Below are positions 3,500 through 6,240 of a stretch of 6,240 bases of DNA, one piece after another. A program made the position numbers and the translations under genes. Numbering within the stretch: the stretch's first letter is position 1; each line of letters opens with the position of its first letter. Source of the stretch: Candidatus Cloacimonadota bacterium. Lineage in GTDB: Bacteria > Cloacimonadota > Cloacimonadia > Cloacimonadales > TCS61. Below the pieces are notes generated by a model. The model worked only from the letters and a program-made list of their open reading frames with translations, was not told where the DNA came from and searched no databases. The stretch spans positions 1 to 6,240 of the forward strand of contig DAOUTP010000116.1 in the NCBI GenBank assembly GCA_030626645.1, read 5' to 3'.

Positions 3500-6240
3500 T
3501 TAGATAGAATCGAACATTTTTTTCTCTTTCAGAAGTAAGTGTCTCTTCCATAAATAATAAATTGTTGGAAGTAAAACCAGCGTCATTATAGCAGATGATA
3601 CCAATCCACCGACCATTGGTGCTGCAATTCTTTTCATCACACGAATCCCCGTGGAAGTTCCGAACATAATTGGCATAAGCCCGATAACATCAGTTGCAAC
3701 TGTCATTAATATCGGTCGTACTCTTTCAGCTGAACCTTCCATAATTGCTCTTTTCAGATCTTGAAGAGTGTTAAGCTTTCCTTTAGATTTCCATCGGTTA
3801 AACGCTTCATCAAGATATACTAGAAGAACTACTCCGTTTTCGGCTGCAAGACCTGCCAGAGCTATAAATCCTACACCCTCAGCTACAGAAAAATTATAGC
3901 CTGCAAAAAACATCAGCCAAATTCCACCAACCAAAGCAAAGGGAACAGTAATCATCATAATCAGGCTTTCGGTGATATTTCTGAAATTCATAATTAAAAT
4001 TAAAAAGATGAGAGCCAGTGTGATTGGAACGACTATTCTCAAACGCTTTGCTGCTCTCTGCATATATTCAAATTGACCAGACCAAACAATAGAAACCCCA
4101 TCGGGAATTATTACATTATTGCTGATAAGTTCTTTAGCATTTTTCACAAAACCACCAACATCGGATGTTTTCAAATCTACGTAGATCCAGGCTGTTCTTC
4201 TGGCATTTTCACTTTTTATCATTGGTGGTCCTTTCACTATCTTGATGTCTGCAACCTGTCCTAAAGGAACAGCATATCCTTGCGGACTTGTAATGGTCAA
4301 TCTCTCTAATTTTTCAATATTATTTCTCAGTTCCCTTGGATAACGAACGTTTATCGGATACCTTTCCAATCCTTCTACAACCCAGCTCACATTCATCCCG
4401 CCGACTGCACTTTTGATAACATCCTGGATATCTCCAACGAGTAAACCTTCACGAGCTGCCCTTTCTCTATCTATATCGATATCGATAAAATTTCCACCTG
4501 TAACACGTTCCGAATAAGCTGAAAGAACATCCGGCAATGGACGCAGAAGTGCTTCAATTTGTTCACCGATCTCAGAAAGTTGCTCCAGATCTTCTCCCAT
4601 CAGTTTTATCCCTACAGGAGTTTTGATTCCGGTAGCCAGCATATCTATCCGAGTTTTAATAGGCATTGTCCAACTGTTTGTAAGTCCCGGGAACTGCACC
4701 ATTTCATCCAATTCTTTGATGATGTCTTCGATTGTTTTTCCTTTGGGCCACTCCTTTTTATCAGTAAGTGTTATCGTAGTTTCAATCATCGAAAGTGGTG
4801 CCGGGTCTGTAGAAGTATCTGCTCTTCCAATTTTACCCAAAGTATGTGCAACTTGCGGATGAGATGCTATAAGTTTATCTGTCTGTTGCAAAAGTTCTTT
4901 AGCTTTTGTAATGCTTATTCCTGGTGGTGTTGTGGGCATATACAGCAGGTCACCTTCGTTCAAAGCCGGCATAAACTCAGAACCAAGCTGAACAAAAGGA
5001 ATAAGAGTTGTTAACAATATTACAGCAGCTAAAATCAAAACAAGGACTGGAAAACGTAGAACGAATCGGATAATGGGTTTGTAGATTTTTATGAAGAAAG
5101 CAGCGATCGGGTTATCCTTTTCTTTGCGGATCTTTCCTTTTACAAAATAGAACATCAACACAGGAATAATGGTTATTGCCAAAATTGCAGAAGCTCCCAT
5201 TGCGAACGTTTTGGTTAAGGCAAGCGGTGTGAATAGTCTCCCTTCCTGTTGTTGAAGTGTGAATACCGGCAGGAAACTGATGGTAACGATGAGGAGTGAA
5301 AAGAAAAGTGCGGGACCAACTTCCTTAGCAGCTTTCAGCACAAGTTCCGGATGCGAAGTGTCGGAGAAACGTTCTCGCTGTTTATGAAGATTTTCCACCA
5401 TCACAATGGAAGCGTCAACCATCACCCCGATAGCAATAGCAATTCCTCCCAAGCTCATAATATTTGCTGAAATCCCAAATATATGCATAATAATGAAACT
5501 GATAAGAATTCCTACAGGCAAAGAGAATATAGCTACAAAAGCAGAACGAAAATGCAACAGGAAAAGAATCGAAACCAACGCTACTGCCAACATTTGCAAC
5601 AAAAGTGTGCTCTTTAGTGTGTTAATAGAACGTTGAATCAAACTGGATCGATCGTAAGAAGTATGGATTTCTACACCTTCCGGTAAACCGCTTTTCAATT
5701 CTTCCAGTTTTGCTTTTACATCTTTTATTACCGTCATTGCGTTTTCACCGTAACGCATAACAATAATTCCCGAAACCGCTTCACCTTCACCATTCATCTC
5801 GATAACCCCTCGTCGCAATTCGGGTCCGATATGAATATCTGCCACTTGCGAAAGCAGAATGGGAATCTTTGCTTGACTATCATATCCAATTGGAATGCTT
5901 CTCAAATCCTCAATTGACGAGATATATCCTTTAGCACGGATCATATATTCCGTTTCGCCCATTTCTATAAGTTTGCCACCAACATCGTTATTGGAACGTT
6001 TGATGGCCATATTAACTTTCTGCAAACTTATTCCATAAGCTCGCAATTTTTCAGGATCTACTTCCACCTGATATTGTTTCACATATCCACCGGCACTTGC
6101 TACTTCCGATACTCCAGGAACAGACATAAGCTCATACCGAAGATACCAATCTTGAATGGATCGGAGTTCTTGCAGATCGTGTCTGTCTGATGTGAGCGAA
6201 TACATATAAACCCAGCCGACTCCTGTTGCGTCTGGACCAA
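3500..6240 (-). CDS. cusA: CusA-type heavy-metal RND efflux pump, N-terminus beyond right edge
   Basis: Inner-membrane, proton-driven pump of a tripartite Cu/Ag efflux complex, with a CusB adaptor and outer-membrane channel presumably encoded upstream. The ATG at 6205 is internal. The frame stays open to the edge and reads GPDATGVGWVY, a conserved HME-RND stretch near residue 130 of E. coli CusA, so about 130 residues including the first helix are missing. Counting from Met6205: helix cluster at about 200-350 with VGILISF and GVMVDASIVMVEN (260-272), whose Asp264 matches CusA Asp405; second periplasmic half at about 400-715 with NEGDLLYMPTTPPGIS, RIDM (Met522), VGGM (Met604) and GPPM (Met662) as candidate metal-contact methionines; second helix cluster at about 725-887 with GLAAEN, whose Glu789 matches CusA Glu939. 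The DAS form of the fourth helix points to the Cu/Ag (HME4) class, not CzcA-type Zn/Co/Cd pumps. Oddity: RVRPI has Ile832 where E. coli has Lys984. Confidence 0.95.
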   Translation of the reverse strand, partial: GPDATGVGWVYMYSLTSDRHDLQELRSIQDWYLRYELMSVPGVSEVASAGGYVKQYQVEVDPEKLRAYGISLQKVNMAIKRSNNDVGGKLIEMGETEYMIRAKGYISSIEDLRSIPIGYDSQAKIPILLSQVADIHIGPELRRGVIEMNGEGEAVSGIIVMRYGENAMTVIKDVKAKLEELKSGLPEGVEIHTSYDRSSLIQRSINTLKSTLLLQMLAVALVSILFLLHFRSAFVAIFSLPVGILISFIIMHIFGISANIMSLGGIAIAIGVMVDASIVMVENLHKQRERFSDTSHPELVLKAAKEVGPALFFSLLIVTISFLPVFTLQQQEGRLFTPLALTKTFAMGASAILAITIIPVLMFYFVKGKIRKEKDNPIAAFFIKIYKPIIRFVLRFPVLVLILAAVILLTTLIPFVQLGSEFMPALNEGDLLYMPTTPPGISITKAKELLQQTDKLIASHPQVAHTLGKIGRADTSTDPAPLSMIETTITLTDKKEWPKGKTIEDIIKELDEMVQFPGLTNSWTMPIKTRIDMLATGIKTPVGIKLMGEDLEQLSEIGEQIEALLRPLPDVLSAYSERVTGGNFIDIDIDRERAAREGLLVGDIQDVIKSAVGGMNVSWVVEGLERYPINVRYPRELRNNIEKLERLTITSPQGYAVPLGQVADIKIVKGPPMIKSENARRTAWIYVDLKTSDVGGFVKNAKELISNNVIIPDGVSIVWSGQFEYMQRAAKRLRIVVPITLALIFLILIMNFRNITESLIMMITVPFALVGGIWLMFFAGYNFSVAEGVGFIALAGLAAENGVVLLVYLDEAFNRWKSKGKLNTLQDLKRAIMEGSAERVRPILMTVATDVIGLMPIMFGTSTGIRVMKRIAAPMVGGLVSSAIMTLVLLPTIYYLWKRHLLLKEKKMFDSI

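Noticed and set aside
3488..3502. Possible CusA-SHOCT readthrough fusion, since cusA and the small SHOCT gene share a reading frame
   Set aside because: Two consecutive TAA codons and a strong Shine-Dalgarno site separate them, which fits separate translation starts. The shared frame is probably chance.
4559..5014. 151-codon plus-strand open frame inside the cusA region
   Set aside because: It is antisense to a highly conserved part of CusA. Its translation is low-complexity with scattered Cys/Phe/Ser and has no recognisable domain, so it is a shadow of the real gene.
6203..6205. ATG at 6205 as the start of the RND pump
   Set aside because: The same frame continues open to the edge and encodes the conserved GPDATGVGWVY segment just before this Met. 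The true start lies beyond the window.

Overview
This AT-rich window reads as part of one long minus-strand metal-efflux operon, most likely for copper and/or silver, running from right to left. Every gene I can support is on the minus strand. Intergenic gaps are 9 to 88 bases and the smaller genes have clear AGGAG/GGAGG ribosome binding sites.

Order of transcription: (1) a CusA-type heavy-metal RND pump whose first ~130 residues lie beyond the right edge (3500-6240); (2) a tiny one-helix SHOCT protein (3320-3487); (3) a 43-residue Cys-Cys protein resembling the 'LDCC motif' putative metal-binding family (3172-3303); (4) a 96-residue two-helix SHOCT protein, translationally coupled to the previous gene by an ATGA overlap (2885-3175); (5) a complete Cu(+)-type P1B ATPase, CopA (623-2842); (6) a 60-residue nine-cysteine GDCCVxC protein (377-559); (7) the start of a secreted protein that looks like the DUF3347 family, running off the left edge (1-288). 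The genes at 3172-3303 and 3320-3487 are very short and are easily missed by automatic gene callers.

Inferred working model: CopA moves Cu(+) from the cytoplasm across the inner membrane. CusA, with a CusB adaptor and CusC outer-membrane channel presumably encoded to the right, moves metal from periplasm or inner membrane to the outside. The secreted DUF3347-like protein may bind metal in the periplasm. The small Cys-rich and SHOCT proteins are probably accessory metal-binding or membrane-regulatory parts, but their roles are not known from sequence.

Organism: an RND pump implies a Gram-negative (diderm) bacterium. The low GC content, strong Shine-Dalgarno sites and small-protein repertoire would suit an uncultured FCB-type lineage such as Cloacimonadota or a neighbour. 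This is an inference from style and recall, not a demonstrated assignment. No RNA genes, CRISPR, insertion sequences or attachment sites were seen, and no gene-free stretch exceeds 100 bases. The core (CusA plus CopA) is well known; the less-described part is the set of four mini-genes around it.
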